From Achromobacter sp. Marseille-Q4962 (GTDB taxonomy: Bacteria > Pseudomonadota > Gammaproteobacteria > Burkholderiales > Burkholderiaceae_B): 64,000 nucleotides of DNA. Position numbers and translations under genes: made by a program. Position 1 is the stretch's first letter; every line of letters starts with the position of its first letter. Positions 24,575-34,715 of the stretch are shown here, in pieces. Location: the NCBI RefSeq assembly GCF_943737005.1, contig NZ_CALSFU010000012.1, positions 62,001 to 126,000 of the forward strand, read 5' to 3'. Under the pieces are notes generated by a model. The model did no database searches and was not told the origin of the DNA. It worked only from the letters and a program-made list of their open reading frames with translations.

Positions 24575-26803
24575 ATGTCTGCATCCCTGGAAGTGTTGCG
24601 AGACCGTTGGGGAATTCCGCACGTGCGGGCCCGCGGTGTCGACGAGCTGTTCTACGCCAATGGCTATGTGCATGCGCAAGACCGCCTCTGGCAGATGGAC
24701 GCGGCGCGCCGCCGCGCGGTCGGCCGCTACGCGGAGTGGGCGGGGGCCGAGGCGGTCGAGGCCGATGCGCTCGCCCGCCGCATGGGCGTGGCAGCCGCCT
24801 CGCGGCGCGACTACGAACATCTTTCCGGGCAGACCCGCCGCATGCTCGATTGCTACACGCAAGGCGTCAACGCGGCGATGGCGCAACTGCCCCTGCCCCG
24901 GGAGTACCGGCTGCTCGAAGAACGCCCCGAACCCTGGGAGCCCTGGCACTGCGTGGCCGTGATGCGCCAGCGCGGCCTGCTCATGGGCAGCATCTGGTTC
25001 AAGCTCTGGCGTGCCGCGGCGCTGCGCACCGTCGGGCCGCAAGCCGTCCGGTGGCTGCGCTACGATGACGGCGGGCAGGAGCGGCTGGTCGCCTCGCAGG
25101 CGCTGGCCGACGAGCCGCGCTGGATCGCCAGCCTGCAGGATCTGGAACCCTGCATCGAGGCCCTGCTGGCGCTGGCGCCGCCCGACGCCACGATCGCCGG
25201 CTCCAACAACTGGGCCGTCGCGGGCTCGCGCACGGCCAGCGGCCTGCCGCTGCTGGCCGGCGATCCCCACCGGATTTTCGAGATCCCCGCCATGTATGCG
25301 CAGCTCCATCTGAGCTGCGATGCCTTCGACGCGCTGGGGTTCTCGGTGCCCGGCGTTCCCGCGTTTCCGCATTTCTGCCATACCGATTCGGTGGCCTGGT
25401 GCGTCACGCATGCGTTCGCGGACATCCACGACCTGTATATCGAACGCTTCGACGACGCCGGCCGGCACGAAACGGAGCAGGGCTGGCAGCCTTCGTCCCG
25501 CCGCGTCGAACGCATCCGCGTCCGGGGCGGCAGCGACGTCGAGGTCGAGGTGACGACGACGCGCCACGGCCCGGTGATCGCCCGGCACGGCAATACGGGC
25601 GTGGCCCTGCGCTCGGTGCAGCTCGACCCGGTAGACCGTTCGCTCGATTGCCTGCTGCCGATGCTGCTCGCGCGCGACGTCCATGCCTTCAACGAGGCCT
25701 GCCGGCCCTGGGGTGTGATCGACCACAGCGTGGTTTCGGCCGATACCGCGGGGCACATCAGCGTCAACGTGCGCGCCATCGTGCCCGAGCGCGACCGCCT
25801 CAACGGCTGGCTGCCGGTGCCCGGGTGGACCGGGCGCCACGAATGGCGGGGGTTCATCCCCTGGGAACGCATGCCCAGGCAGGTGGATCCCGAAGACGGC
25901 CTGCTGGTGACGGCCAACAACCGAATCGCCGCCGATGGCCATGGCGACTATCTCTGCACCGACTGCCATCCTTCCACCCGGGCGCGCCGCATCGCCGAGC
26001 GTCTGGCGCCGCTGGCGCGCGCCGGCGTGGAAGACATGGTGTCCATCCTGGGCGACGTGGACAGCGCCCGGGCGCGGGAAATCGTCGCCCGCCTGATTGC
26101 CGTGCGGGTGGAAGACGAGGCCGCGCGGGCCTTGCAGGAAACCCTGCGCCAGTGGGACGGCCGCATGACGCCCGACGCGGCCGCGCCCACCGTCTATATG
26201 GCGGTGCGCCAGGAAATGACCCGTCTGCTGGCCGCCAGGTCCGGGCTGGACGGCGCGGCCACGGACATGTTCGCGACGCTCGCGGCGCCCGGCGTGGCGC
26301 CGGTCAACCAGCTCTGGTGGACGCTGCCCGAGCTCCTGCGCCGCGACGATGCGAGCCTGCTGGGCGGGGGTTCCTGGGACGAGATCATGGCGCAGGCGCT
26401 GGCTTGCACCGCCGCCAGGCTGCGGCCCGGCCCTTGGGGGGAGGCGCACAAGCCGGTCTACGCCCATCCCCTGGGCAGGCAGTTTCCCGGCGCGCTGCCC
26501 GCGCCGGCTTCGCACCCGGTGGCCGGCGACGGAGATTGCGTCAACGCCAATGGCGCCTATCCGACTTCGGGGCTGCCCGCGACCTACGGTCCCGTGGCGC
26601 GCTATGTGTTCGACACGTCCGACTGGGACCGCAGCCGCTGGATCGTATTCCACGGCAGCGCCGGCGAGCCCGGCGCGCCGCACTACAGCGACCAGAACCC
26701 GCTCTGGGCGAGATGCGAGCTGGCGCCGGCGCCGTTTTCGCGCGCCGCCGTCGATGCGGCCGCCGTATCGCGCCAGACGCTCGACGTGCCCGAAATTCCT
26801 TGA
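24575..26803 (+). CDS. Penicillin-acylase family Ntn-hydrolase without signal peptide
   Basis: A 742-residue amidase of the penicillin acylase superfamily. The start begins directly with LEVLRDRWGIPHVRARGVDELFYANGYVHAQDRLWQMD, the usual first domain, so no export signal precedes it and the enzyme is probably cytoplasmic, unlike the homologue at 7522. Ser210 in AGSNNWAVAG is the likely autocatalytic N-terminal nucleophile. AGGAGG lies four bases before the ATG. It is first in a probable operon with a complete peptide-type ABC importer and a dimethylformamidase-like protein, so it most likely hydrolyses an imported amide. The substrate is not predictable by eye. Confidence 0.9.
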   Translation: MSASLEVLRDRWGIPHVRARGVDELFYANGYVHAQDRLWQMDAARRRAVGRYAEWAGAEAVEADALARRMGVAAASRRDYEHLSGQTRRMLDCYTQGVNAAMAQLPLPREYRLLEERPEPWEPWHCVAVMRQRGLLMGSIWFKLWRAAALRTVGPQAVRWLRYDDGGQERLVASQALADEPRWIASLQDLEPCIEALLALAPPDATIAGSNNWAVAGSRTASGLPLLAGDPHRIFEIPAMYAQLHLSCDAFDALGFSVPGVPAFPHFCHTDSVAWCVTHAFADIHDLYIERFDDAGRHETEQGWQPSSRRVERIRVRGGSDVEVEVTTTRHGPVIARHGNTGVALRSVQLDPVDRSLDCLLPMLLARDVHAFNEACRPWGVIDHSVVSADTAGHISVNVRAIVPERDRLNGWLPVPGWTGRHEWRGFIPWERMPRQVDPEDGLLVTANNRIAADGHGDYLCTDCHPSTRARRIAERLAPLARAGVEDMVSILGDVDSARAREIVARLIAVRVEDEAARALQETLRQWDGRMTPDAAAPTVYMAVRQEMTRLLAARSGLDGAATDMFATLAAPGVAPVNQLWWTLPELLRRDDASLLGGGSWDEIMAQALACTAARLRPGPWGEAHKPVYAHPLGRQFPGALPAPASHPVAGDGDCVNANGAYPTSGLPATYGPVARYVFDTSDWDRSRWIVFHGSAGEPGAPHYSDQNPLWARCELAPAPFSRAAVDAAAVSRQTLDVPEIP

Positions 26804-26877
26804 GCCGGGACGCGCGGCGTCCTCGTCCTCGTTCATCCGGTCTTCCGCGCGGCGGAAGCCTACACAAGGGGAACATC

Positions 26878-28425
26878 ATGAAAACCCATCGGATCCTGAC
26901 AGCCGCGGCACTGTGCTCGGCGCTGAGCCTGACGTGGACGGCCGCGGCGGCCGAGGAGATCCCCAGGAAGGGCGGCACGCTGGTGTATGCCAGCCTGTCC
27001 GGCCCGGGCACGCTGGACCCGCAGGTGGCGGCCAGCATGGTCGACCTGGAAGTCATACACCACCTCTTCGAGGGCCTGGTGACCATCGACTCCCACTACA
27101 ACACCAAGCCTTTGCTGGCCCGCGAGATCAAGATCAGCGACGACCAGAAGACCTTCACTTTCCTGTTGCGCAAGGGCGTGAAATTCCACAACGGCAAGGT
27201 CATGACCTCGGCCGACGTAAAGGCCACGTTCGAGCGCTATGCCCGCGTAAGCCCGAACAAATCCGTGCTCGACGATGTGGCGGGCTACGACACGCCCGAC
27301 CCCGACACCTTCGTCATTCGGCTGAAGAATCCCAATGCCGTGTTCCTGGACGTGCTCAAGACGCCCGTCTACCCGTTCGTCATCCTGCCCGCCGAACAGA
27401 AGGACAAGCCCGCGCGCGGCATCGACGTCATCGGCACGGGCGTCTTCAAGCTCGGGCAATGGGTCAAGGACAGCTACCTGACGATCCAGCGCTTCGACGA
27501 CTATGTGCCCGACGACAGCGCCAGCGGGCCCGACGGCTTCGCCGGCAAGCGCACCGCCTATGTCGATACGGTGCGCTTCAACTTCGTGCCCGAAGCCAAT
27601 GCGCGCGTGGCCGCCATGCAGACCGGCGAAGCCGTGTTCACCTCGACCATTCCGCCGGAGCTGGCCGCGCGCCTGAAGTCGCAGAAGCACCTGCAGGAAG
27701 TGACGGTCTACCCATACTGCCAGCAGTATTTCATCGTGAACTCGCAACAGCCGCCCACGGACAAGTCGCAGGTGCGCCAGGCCATCCGCACCGCGGTGCA
27801 CGTGGACGACATCATGAAAGTCATCGGCGCGTCGAGGAAGAACCACTCCATGGTGTACCCGGACGGCGCCTACTACGGCGGCGAGGCCACCGACGGCCGC
27901 TATAACGAGAACGACCCTGGCAAGGCGAAGGCGCTGCTCAAGGAGGCGGGCTACCAGAACGCGCCCATCGTGCTGCAGACCAACAACAACTACGACTACA
28001 TGCGCGACTCCATTCTGGTGCTGTCCGAGCAGCTCAAGAACGCCGGAATGAACGTGAAGATCGACATCACCGACTGGACCACCAACGCCTCCAACCTGCA
28101 GACCGGCAAGGGCAACTGGAACGTCTCGACCACCAGCTTCTGCTCCAACCCCATTCTCGGGCCCCAGCAGTGGCAGACCATGATCTACAACTTTCCGCAC
28201 GTCAAGAACGACAAGGTGCTCGATGACGCCTACGACGCCTTCTACAAGACCCCGGATCTCGAAGGCCGCAAGAAATCCTGGCTCACCATCGAACAGCGCG
28301 TGCTCGACGAAGGCTACATGATCAAGGTCGCCGACCGGGGCAATGTGCAGATCATCAACACCCGCAAGGTCGGGGGCTTCGAGCCTTACTACATGAACCA
28401 CTTCTGGAACGTCTGGCTGAAATAA
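26878..28425 (+). CDS. Peptide-type ABC transporter substrate-binding protein
   Basis: A 515-residue periplasmic receptor of the SBP_bac_5 (DppA/OppA) family. Signal peptide MKTHRILTAAALCSALSLTWTAAAAEE. The mature start GGTLVYASLSGPGTLDPQ and the segment LRKGVKFHNGKVMTSADVKATFERY are typical. AAGGGG precedes the ATG. It follows the acylase by 74 bases and opens the transporter genes. Ligands of this family range from di- and oligopeptides to nickel, glutathione and plant amines. Confidence 0.94.
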   Translation: MKTHRILTAAALCSALSLTWTAAAAEEIPRKGGTLVYASLSGPGTLDPQVAASMVDLEVIHHLFEGLVTIDSHYNTKPLLAREIKISDDQKTFTFLLRKGVKFHNGKVMTSADVKATFERYARVSPNKSVLDDVAGYDTPDPDTFVIRLKNPNAVFLDVLKTPVYPFVILPAEQKDKPARGIDVIGTGVFKLGQWVKDSYLTIQRFDDYVPDDSASGPDGFAGKRTAYVDTVRFNFVPEANARVAAMQTGEAVFTSTIPPELAARLKSQKHLQEVTVYPYCQQYFIVNSQQPPTDKSQVRQAIRTAVHVDDIMKVIGASRKNHSMVYPDGAYYGGEATDGRYNENDPGKAKALLKEAGYQNAPIVLQTNNNYDYMRDSILVLSEQLKNAGMNVKIDITDWTTNASNLQTGKGNWNVSTTSFCSNPILGPQQWQTMIYNFPHVKNDKVLDDAYDAFYKTPDLEGRKKSWLTIEQRVLDEGYMIKVADRGNVQIINTRKVGGFEPYYMNHFWNVWLK

Positions 28426-28437
28426 GGACGGCGCGCC

Positions 28438-29382
28438 ATGTACCGTATCGTGACCGCGCGCATTGCGCAGGCCCTGCCCGTCATGCTCATCGTGGCGATC
28501 CTGACGTTCCTGCTGATGCACATGCTGCCCGGCGATCCCGCCGTCATCATCGCGGGCGACCAGGCGGGCCCCGAGGCGATCGCCGCCGTGCGCCACAGCC
28601 TGGGCCTGGATCGCCCGGTGCCGGAGCAGCTCTGGCGCTGGCTCACGCACCTGGCGCAGGGCAACTTCGGCGATTCCCTGATCCTCAACCAGCCCGTGCT
28701 TCAGGCCGTCGCCGAGCGCCTGCCCGTCACGCTCTCGCTGGCCGCGGTGGCGTTCGCCATTACCGTGCCCGTGGGCGTGGCGCTGGGCATCGTCGCCGCC
28801 TACTGGCGCAATTCCTGGCTGGACTCGGCCGTCATGGGGTTCGCGCTGGTCGGGGTGTCGGTGCCCAGCTTCTGGATCGCGACCCTGTCGGTGATCCTGT
28901 TCAGCGTCAACCTGGGCTGGCTGCCGTCGGCGGGCTATGTGCCCATGTCGGACGGCTTCGGCGCCTGGCTGGCCGCCCTGATCCAGCCGGCCGTCGTGCT
29001 GGCGCTGTTCCAGATCGGCTTTCTCGCGCGCATGACGCGCTCGGAGATGCTGGAGATACTCGACCAGGATTTCGTGCGCACCGCGCGCGCCAAGGGGGTG
29101 TCGGAGTTCCGCACGGTGGGCAAGCATGCGTTTCGCAATACCCTGGTTTCGGTCGTGACCGTGGGCGGCTACATCCTCAGCCTGCTGATCGGCGGCTCCG
29201 TCGTGGTGGAGCAGGTCTTCGCCCTGCCGGGCATCGGCCGCCTGCTCGTGCAGGCCATCCTGGCGCGCGACTACCCCACCGTGCAGGGCACCATGCTCTT
29301 GCTGGGGTTCGCCTTTGTGTTGATCAATGTGCTGATCGACATCGTCTACACCTTCATCGATCCGCGGGTGCGCTATGACTGA
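28438..29382 (+). CDS. ABC importer permease, DppB type
   Basis: A 314-residue inner-membrane permease of the peptide-uptake class, about six helices, with the N-terminal [32 protein letters not shown] block and the cytoplasmic coupling EAA-type loop near [14 protein letters not shown]. It ends overlapping the next gene by eight bases. AAGGA is upstream of the ATG. Confidence 0.94.
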   Translation: MYRIVTARIAQALPVMLIVAILTFLLMHMLPGDPAVIIAGDQAGPEAIAAVRHSLGLDRPVPEQLWRWLTHLAQGNFGDSLILNQPVLQAVAERLPVTLSLAAVAFAITVPVGVALGIVAAYWRNSWLDSAVMGFALVGVSVPSFWIATLSVILFSVNLGWLPSAGYVPMSDGFGAWLAALIQPAVVLALFQIGFLARMTRSEMLEILDQDFVRTARAKGVSEFRTVGKHAFRNTLVSVVTVGGYILSLLIGGSVVVEQVFALPGIGRLLVQAILARDYPTVQGTMLLLGFAFVLINVLIDIVYTFIDPRVRYD

Positions 29383-30268
29383 GCTTGCCATCGACCAGGC
29401 CAATCCGGCGCAACAGCCCCAGGCCGGAGCCGGCATGCGGGTGGTCCGGCGCCTGTGGCGCCACCGCTCCTTCCGCATCGGCGCCGTCATCCTCGTGCTC
29501 ATCGTCGCGGCCGCCATCCTCGGCCCCTGGCTCTATCCGTCGGATCCGATGGCGATGCGCATCGTCAACCGCTTTCACGCACCCTCGTGGGAATACCCCT
29601 TCGGCGCGGACCAGTATGGGCGCGACGTATTCGCGCGCGTGCTCTATGGCGCGCGACTGTCGCTGTGGATCGGGTTCACCGTGTCCATCCTGGCGGCCAT
29701 CGGCGGGGCCGTCGTAGGCATGGCGGCCGGCTACTTTCCGTGGCTGGATTCGCTGCTGATGCGCGTCATGGACGCCTTGCTGGCCTTTCCGGCGATCCTG
29801 CTGGCGATCGGCATCAACGCCGTGCTGGGGCCCCAGATACACAGCGTCATCATCGCGCTGGCCAGCGCCTACGTTCCGCGCACCGCGCGCATCGTGCGGG
29901 CCTCGGTGCTGGTCATACGCCGGCTCGACTACGTCGATGCGGCGCGCATCAGCGGCGCGAGCGCGTGGCGCATCATCATCAAGCACATCCTGCCCAACAC
30001 GCTGGCGCCCCTGCTGGTGTCGCTCACCTTCATTTTCGCCTACGCCATCCTGGCCGAGGCCACGCTGAGCTTCCTGGGAATCGGGCCGCCGCCGCCCATG
30101 CCGAGCTGGGGCAACATCATTTCGGAGGGCCGCGACTATGCCGTGGAAGCCTGGTGGATCATGCTGTTCCCGGGCCTGGCGATCAGCCTGTCCGCGCTGG
30201 CGATCAACCTGCTGGGCGACGGCCTGCGCGATGTGCTCGACCCGCGCCTGAAAGTGGAGGGCAACTGA
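29375..30268 (+). CDS. ABC importer permease, DppC type
   Basis: A 297-residue permease, the second transmembrane subunit. It shows the DppC N-terminal domain ([28 protein letters not shown]), [22 protein letters not shown] and the coupling loop [24 protein letters not shown]. It overlaps its upstream and downstream neighbours, so the transporter genes are translationally coupled. Confidence 0.94.
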   Translation: MTELAIDQANPAQQPQAGAGMRVVRRLWRHRSFRIGAVILVLIVAAAILGPWLYPSDPMAMRIVNRFHAPSWEYPFGADQYGRDVFARVLYGARLSLWIGFTVSILAAIGGAVVGMAAGYFPWLDSLLMRVMDALLAFPAILLAIGINAVLGPQIHSVIIALASAYVPRTARIVRASVLVIRRLDYVDAARISGASAWRIIIKHILPNTLAPLLVSLTFIFAYAILAEATLSFLGIGPPPPMPSWGNIISEGRDYAVEAWWIMLFPGLAISLSALAINLLGDGLRDVLDPRLKVEGN

Positions 30269-31251
30269 TGAGCCTGCTGGAAGTCGACAACCTGAGCGTG
30301 GATTTCCGCGATGACGCGGGCTGGACGCGGGCCGTCAGCGACGTGAGCTTCTCGCTCGAGGAAAATGCATCGCTGGGCATCGTGGGCGAGTCCGGCAGCG
30401 GCAAGAGCGTATGCGCCCTGTCGCTGCTGCGCCTGCACCACAAGCGCACCTCGCGCATGCCCGGCTCGCGCGTGCGCTTCGACGGCAGGGACGTGCTGGC
30501 CATGCCGGAGCGCGAGCTGCGGCAGCTGCGCGGCGCGGACATCGCCATGATTTTCCAGGATCCGATGACCTCGCTCAACCCCGTGCTGACCATCGCCGAC
30601 CAGATCGGCGAAACCCTGCGGATCCACCAGGGCCTGGACAAGGCGGCCGCGCGCCGCCGGGCGGCGCAACTGCTGGACATGGTGCGCATTCCCGACGCCG
30701 CGCGGCGCCTGGATGAATATCCGCATCGCCTCTCGGGCGGGATGCGCCAGCGCGTCATGATCGCCATGGCCATCGCCTGCCGGCCCAGGCTGCTCATCGC
30801 CGACGAGCCCACCACCGCGCTGGACGTGACCATCCAGGCGCAGATCATGCAGCTGCTGCGCGAGCTGCAGGCCGAGATCGGCATGTCCGTCATTCTCATT
30901 TCCCACGACCTGGGCCTGGTGGCCGAATTCGTCGAGCGCGTGATCGTCATGTATGCCGGCCACATCGTGGAAGAGGCCGCCGCCGCCGACCTGTTCGAGC
31001 GGCCCTTGCATCCCTATACGGAGGGACTGTTGCACGCCATTCCCAACCTGGACGACGACGCGCCTCGGCTGGCGGCCATCCCGGGAAACATTCCCGCCGG
31101 CGGCGCATGGCCGCGCGGCTGCCGGTTCGGCCCGCGCTGTGCGCTGGCGCGGCCCGAGTGCCTGGCCGCGCCCGTACCCCTCGAAACGCTGCGCGACGGA
31201 CGCCTGTTGCGCTGTCCGCCGCGCCGCGCGGCCTCGGAGGCGCGCGCATGA
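30268..31251 (+). CDS. ABC importer ATPase, DppD type
   Basis: A 327-residue ATPase. Walker A GESGSGKSV, signature LSGGMRQRVMIAMAI, Walker B LLIADEPTTALD, switch ISHDLGLV. The C-terminal oligopeptide-transporter extension GCRFGPRCALARPEC carries the Cys pattern that binds an iron-sulfur cluster in relatives. The ATG is inside the TGATG overlap with the preceding permease. Confidence 0.94.
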   Translation: MSLLEVDNLSVDFRDDAGWTRAVSDVSFSLEENASLGIVGESGSGKSVCALSLLRLHHKRTSRMPGSRVRFDGRDVLAMPERELRQLRGADIAMIFQDPMTSLNPVLTIADQIGETLRIHQGLDKAAARRRAAQLLDMVRIPDAARRLDEYPHRLSGGMRQRVMIAMAIACRPRLLIADEPTTALDVTIQAQIMQLLRELQAEIGMSVILISHDLGLVAEFVERVIVMYAGHIVEEAAAADLFERPLHPYTEGLLHAIPNLDDDAPRLAAIPGNIPAGGAWPRGCRFGPRCALARPECLAAPVPLETLRDGRLLRCPPRRAASEARA

Positions 31252-32249
31252 CGGCCGAACCCATTGTGCAGGTCAGCCGCCTGACGCGCGATTTCAAGCT
31301 GGGCCGCGCCGCGGGCCGGCACGCGGTGCTGCGCGCGGTGGACGACGTCAACTTCGACATCGGGCGCGGCGAAACCCTGGGACTCGTGGGCGAATCCGGG
31401 TCCGGAAAATCCACCATCGGCCGCATGATGATCGGCCTGCTTGCCCCCTCGCAGGGAGACATCCGGCTTTTCGGAAAATCGATTACCGGCGGCCAGGGCC
31501 GGGCCAACCTGGCCGCCGTGAGGCGCCGGCTGCAGTTCGTGTTCCAGGACCCGTATTCCTCGCTCAACCCGCGCATGCGCGTGGGCGATGCCGTGGCCGA
31601 GCCCATGGACATCGCCGGCCGCACCCCGCCGCGCGAGCGCCAGGAACGCATCGCCCAGCTGTTCGAGATGGTGGGCTTGCCGCCCGCCTTCGCCACGCGC
31701 TTTCCCCACGAATTCTCCGGCGGGCAGCGGCAACGCATCGTCATCGCCCGGGCCCTGGCCCTGAACCCCGACTTCGTGGTCTGCGACGAGGCCGTCGCGT
31801 CCCTGGACGTTTCCATGCAGGCGCAGATCGTCAACCTGCTGATGGACCTGCAGGACAGGCTGGGCCTGAGCTACCTGTTCATTGCCCACGACCTGGCCAT
31901 CGTCAAGGCCATCTCGCACCGCGTGGCGGTGCTGTATGCCGGCGAGGTCGTGGAAATCGGCGACAAGCGCCGCCTGTACGCCGCGCCGCGCCATCCCTAC
32001 ACCCAGGCCCTGTTGCAGGCCGTGCCCCGCCCGGTCGTGGGCCGCGTCCGCACGCCGCCCATCAAGGGAGAGCTGCTGAGCGTGCTCAACCGGCCCCAGG
32101 GCTGCAGCCTCAGCCCGCGCTGCCCGCACGCCGCCGAACGCTGCCGCGCGGAGAAGCCCCGGCTGCGCGAAGTGGAGCCGGGCTGGCAGGTGGCCTGCCA
32201 TTTCCACGAATCCATCCGTCCGGCGCAGCCCGGATCTTCGTCTTCATGA
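31248..32249 (+). CDS. ABC importer ATPase, DppF type
   Basis: A 333-residue ATPase, partner of the preceding one. Walker A GESGSGKST, signature FSGGQRQRIVIARAL, Walker B FVVCDEAVASLD (Ala in place of the common Ser/Pro before the SLD), switch IAHDLAIV. The C-terminal cysteine-containing extension GCSLSPRCPHAAERCR is present. It overlaps its predecessor by four bases. Confidence 0.94.
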   Translation: MTAEPIVQVSRLTRDFKLGRAAGRHAVLRAVDDVNFDIGRGETLGLVGESGSGKSTIGRMMIGLLAPSQGDIRLFGKSITGGQGRANLAAVRRRLQFVFQDPYSSLNPRMRVGDAVAEPMDIAGRTPPRERQERIAQLFEMVGLPPAFATRFPHEFSGGQRQRIVIARALALNPDFVVCDEAVASLDVSMQAQIVNLLMDLQDRLGLSYLFIAHDLAIVKAISHRVAVLYAGEVVEIGDKRRLYAAPRHPYTQALLQAVPRPVVGRVRTPPIKGELLSVLNRPQGCSLSPRCPHAAERCRAEKPRLREVEPGWQVACHFHESIRPAQPGSSSS

Positions 32250-32263
32250 AAGGAAGCCGCGCG

Positions 32264-33928
32264 ATGTCCCGCCCACGTCCCGAATTCGGTTCCCTCAACC
32301 AGCGCGCCCGTCCCACGGGCATCATGCATCCCGATCAGGGCTGGCATCTCTCGCACTGGTATGAGGCGCCGCGCGAAGACCCGGCCCAGCCGGAAGTCTA
32401 TGTGTACACCGATGCCATGTCCTATGCGCCGGGCGACGAAGTCATCTTCCACGGATCCAGCACCGCGCCCGGCATAAGCCTCGAAATCTGGCGCGACGGG
32501 CTGCGGCCCGAATGCGTCTATGCGCGGGACGGCATCGCCGCGCCCTTCGCGCCCATGCCCGCCCACGCCTATCGAGACGGCTGCCAATGGCCCGAGATCG
32601 ACCGCTGGACCGTGCCGGCCGCAACCCCCAGCGGCTTCTACCGCGTGGCCGCATGGTGCCAGCGGCCCGACGGCTCGCGCTTCCTGCAGCATCACTGTTT
32701 CGTCGTGCGCCCGCCGGCCGGCCAGCCCCGCCAGCCAGACCGTTTCCTTTTCCTGCTCTGCACCTCGACCTGGACGGCCTACAACGACTGGGGCGGCGCC
32801 AACAGCTACGACGGCATCGACGGCCCGCAGGGCAAGGACTTCTCGCCCGTCTTGAGCACCCGCCGGCCCTGGACCCGCGGACTGGTGTGGCTGCCGCCGG
32901 GCGCGCCGCGCCTGTGCGACCCCGTGCCGCGCGAACCCTGGGAAGCCCCGCGCTACCCCACCAAAGAGTGGGCCTACACCAACGGATACGCCCAATACTA
33001 TGCCTCCTCGGGCTGGGCCCAGTTCGAGCGCCACTTCGCGCTCTGGGCTGAGCGGGAAGGGTATGCCTTCGACTACCTCACCCAGACCGACCTGCACTAC
33101 CGGCCCGAAATCCTGCAGGCCTACGGCGCCGTCGTGATCGCCGGCCACGACGAATACTGGACCCGCGAAATGCGCGAAACCATCGACCGTTTCGTCGAGG
33201 ACGGAGGACGCGTCGCGCGTTTTGCCGGCAATTTCATGTGGCAGATCCGGCTCGAAGACGAGGGCGCCCGGCAAGTCTGCTACAAGGCGCGCGCCAAGGA
33301 CGAAGACCCCGTGGCGGGCGGGCCCGACCATGCCCGCCTGACCGGCGCCTGGGAAGAACTGGCCGTCAACTGGCCCGGCGCGGCCACCTTCGGCGTCAAC
33401 GGAATGCGGGGCGTGTATTCCTCATGGGGCGGATTCGCTCCCCGCGCCAGCCGCGGCTTCACCATCTACCGCCCCCGCCATTGGGCCTACGCGGGGCTGG
33501 ACGTGCACTACGGCGACGTCATGGGCGCCCAGGCCGGCATCTTCGCGTATGAGGTCGACGGGCTCGAATACACCTTCCGCCACGGCCTGCCGTATCCGAC
33601 CCACGAAGACGGCGCGCCCGAAGGCACCGAAATCCTCGCCATGTCGCCGGCGCTGTACGGGGAGGAAATGCACGACGGCGAAGGCTTCCGCTACTACCTC
33701 AAAGACGGCGGCCTGGCGCGCAAGGCCGAAGCCCTCAGCGGCGACGCAAGCCCCGAATCCATCGCCCGTCATCAGTACGGTTCCGGCATGATCGTATCGT
33801 TCCGGCGCGGCAAGGGCGAGGTGTTCACCGCCGGCAGCTGCGAATGGGTCATGGGCCTGACCCGCAACTGCCCCTACACCCAGGGCGTGACGCACAACGT
33901 GCTCAGGCGGTTTCTGGCGGGCGGGTGA
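32264..33928 (+). CDS. N,N-dimethylformamidase large-subunit-like protein
   Basis: A 554-residue protein resembling the large (beta) subunit of N,N-dimethylformamidase, an iron-dependent amidase. Recognisable C-terminal-domain stretches are GHDEYWTREMRETIDRFVEDGGRVARFAGNFMWQIR near residue 294 and YWASSGW-like blocks. The preceding N-terminal part has a beta-sandwich look (YVYTDAMSYAPGDEVIFH). The small alpha subunit of the classical enzyme is absent nearby. The ATG at 32264 has AAAGGAAG; another ATG at 32246 overlaps the transporter stop but lacks such a site. It terminates the acylase-importer operon, so it may hydrolyse a second amide in the same pathway (inference). Metal ligands could not be mapped without a structure alignment. 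Confidence 0.8.
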   Translation: MSRPRPEFGSLNQRARPTGIMHPDQGWHLSHWYEAPREDPAQPEVYVYTDAMSYAPGDEVIFHGSSTAPGISLEIWRDGLRPECVYARDGIAAPFAPMPAHAYRDGCQWPEIDRWTVPAATPSGFYRVAAWCQRPDGSRFLQHHCFVVRPPAGQPRQPDRFLFLLCTSTWTAYNDWGGANSYDGIDGPQGKDFSPVLSTRRPWTRGLVWLPPGAPRLCDPVPREPWEAPRYPTKEWAYTNGYAQYYASSGWAQFERHFALWAEREGYAFDYLTQTDLHYRPEILQAYGAVVIAGHDEYWTREMRETIDRFVEDGGRVARFAGNFMWQIRLEDEGARQVCYKARAKDEDPVAGGPDHARLTGAWEELAVNWPGAATFGVNGMRGVYSSWGGFAPRASRGFTIYRPRHWAYAGLDVHYGDVMGAQAGIFAYEVDGLEYTFRHGLPYPTHEDGAPEGTEILAMSPALYGEEMHDGEGFRYYLKDGGLARKAEALSGDASPESIARHQYGSGMIVSFRRGKGEVFTAGSCEWVMGLTRNCPYTQGVTHNVLRRFLAGG

Positions 33929-34016
33929 GGGGAGGGCGGGCAGGCTCGGCCCTCATGCTGGCCGGCCAGCCAAGTATCATGAGCGCGATCATGAACACGC
34001 GCCGCCAGAAACATAC

Positions 34017-34715
34017 ATGAAGTCAGGAACGGAGTCCGGCAATTGCCGCGTTCGGCGCTTTGGCTTGAACGCCAGGGGCCGCGACCTGGCCGTAGGCGAC
34101 ATCCACGGCCATTTTAACCGCCTCGACGCCGCGCTGACGGCCATCGGATTCTCGCCCGGGCGCGACAGATTGTTCGCCGTGGGCGATCTCGTGGATCGCG
34201 GGCCGGAATCCGCCGACGTCCTGGCGTGGCTGGAGCGGCCCTGGTTCCATGCCATCTGCGGCAACCATGACCTGATGACCTGGCGGCGGGCCCTCAACGA
34301 CCCGATTCCCGACGTCGACCATCTTGCCCATGGCGGCAGATGGCTGGATGCCTGCGATGGCCCCACCCGGGCACGCATCGCAGCATGCCTGCGGGCCTTG
34401 CCGCTGGCGATCGAGGTGGAAACGGCGAACGGCGTCGTCGGGCTGGTCCATGCCGACTTTCCGTACGACGATTGGCAAGCCATCCATGGCGCTGCCTTCA
34501 GCCCGGAAGACGAAGACGCCTGCCTGTGGTCCATAGACCGCTATCGGATGCAATATGCCCGGCCCATCCGAAACGTGCGCGCCGTGGTGCACGGGCACAT
34601 GACACTGCGCGAACCGACCCAGCTCGGCAATGTCTATTACATCGACACCGGCGGATGGCAGGACGGCGGAAGGTTTACGTTGCTGGATCTGCATACGCTC
34701 AAGCCTGGGCGATGA
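34017..34715 (+). CDS. Serine/threonine protein phosphatase-like metallophosphatase
   Basis: A 232-residue calcineurin-like metallophosphatase of the lambda-phosphatase/PrpA type. The metal-binding motifs are all present: GDIHG, GDLVDRGPES and GNHD, with the later His in VHADF and VHGHM. It should be a cytoplasmic Mn-dependent phosphatase acting on phosphoproteins or small phosphates. No kinase gene is near. Base composition is lower in GC than its left neighbours. Confidence 0.9.
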   Translation: MKSGTESGNCRVRRFGLNARGRDLAVGDIHGHFNRLDAALTAIGFSPGRDRLFAVGDLVDRGPESADVLAWLERPWFHAICGNHDLMTWRRALNDPIPDVDHLAHGGRWLDACDGPTRARIAACLRALPLAIEVETANGVVGLVHADFPYDDWQAIHGAAFSPEDEDACLWSIDRYRMQYARPIRNVRAVVHGHMTLREPTQLGNVYYIDTGGWQDGGRFTLLDLHTLKPGR

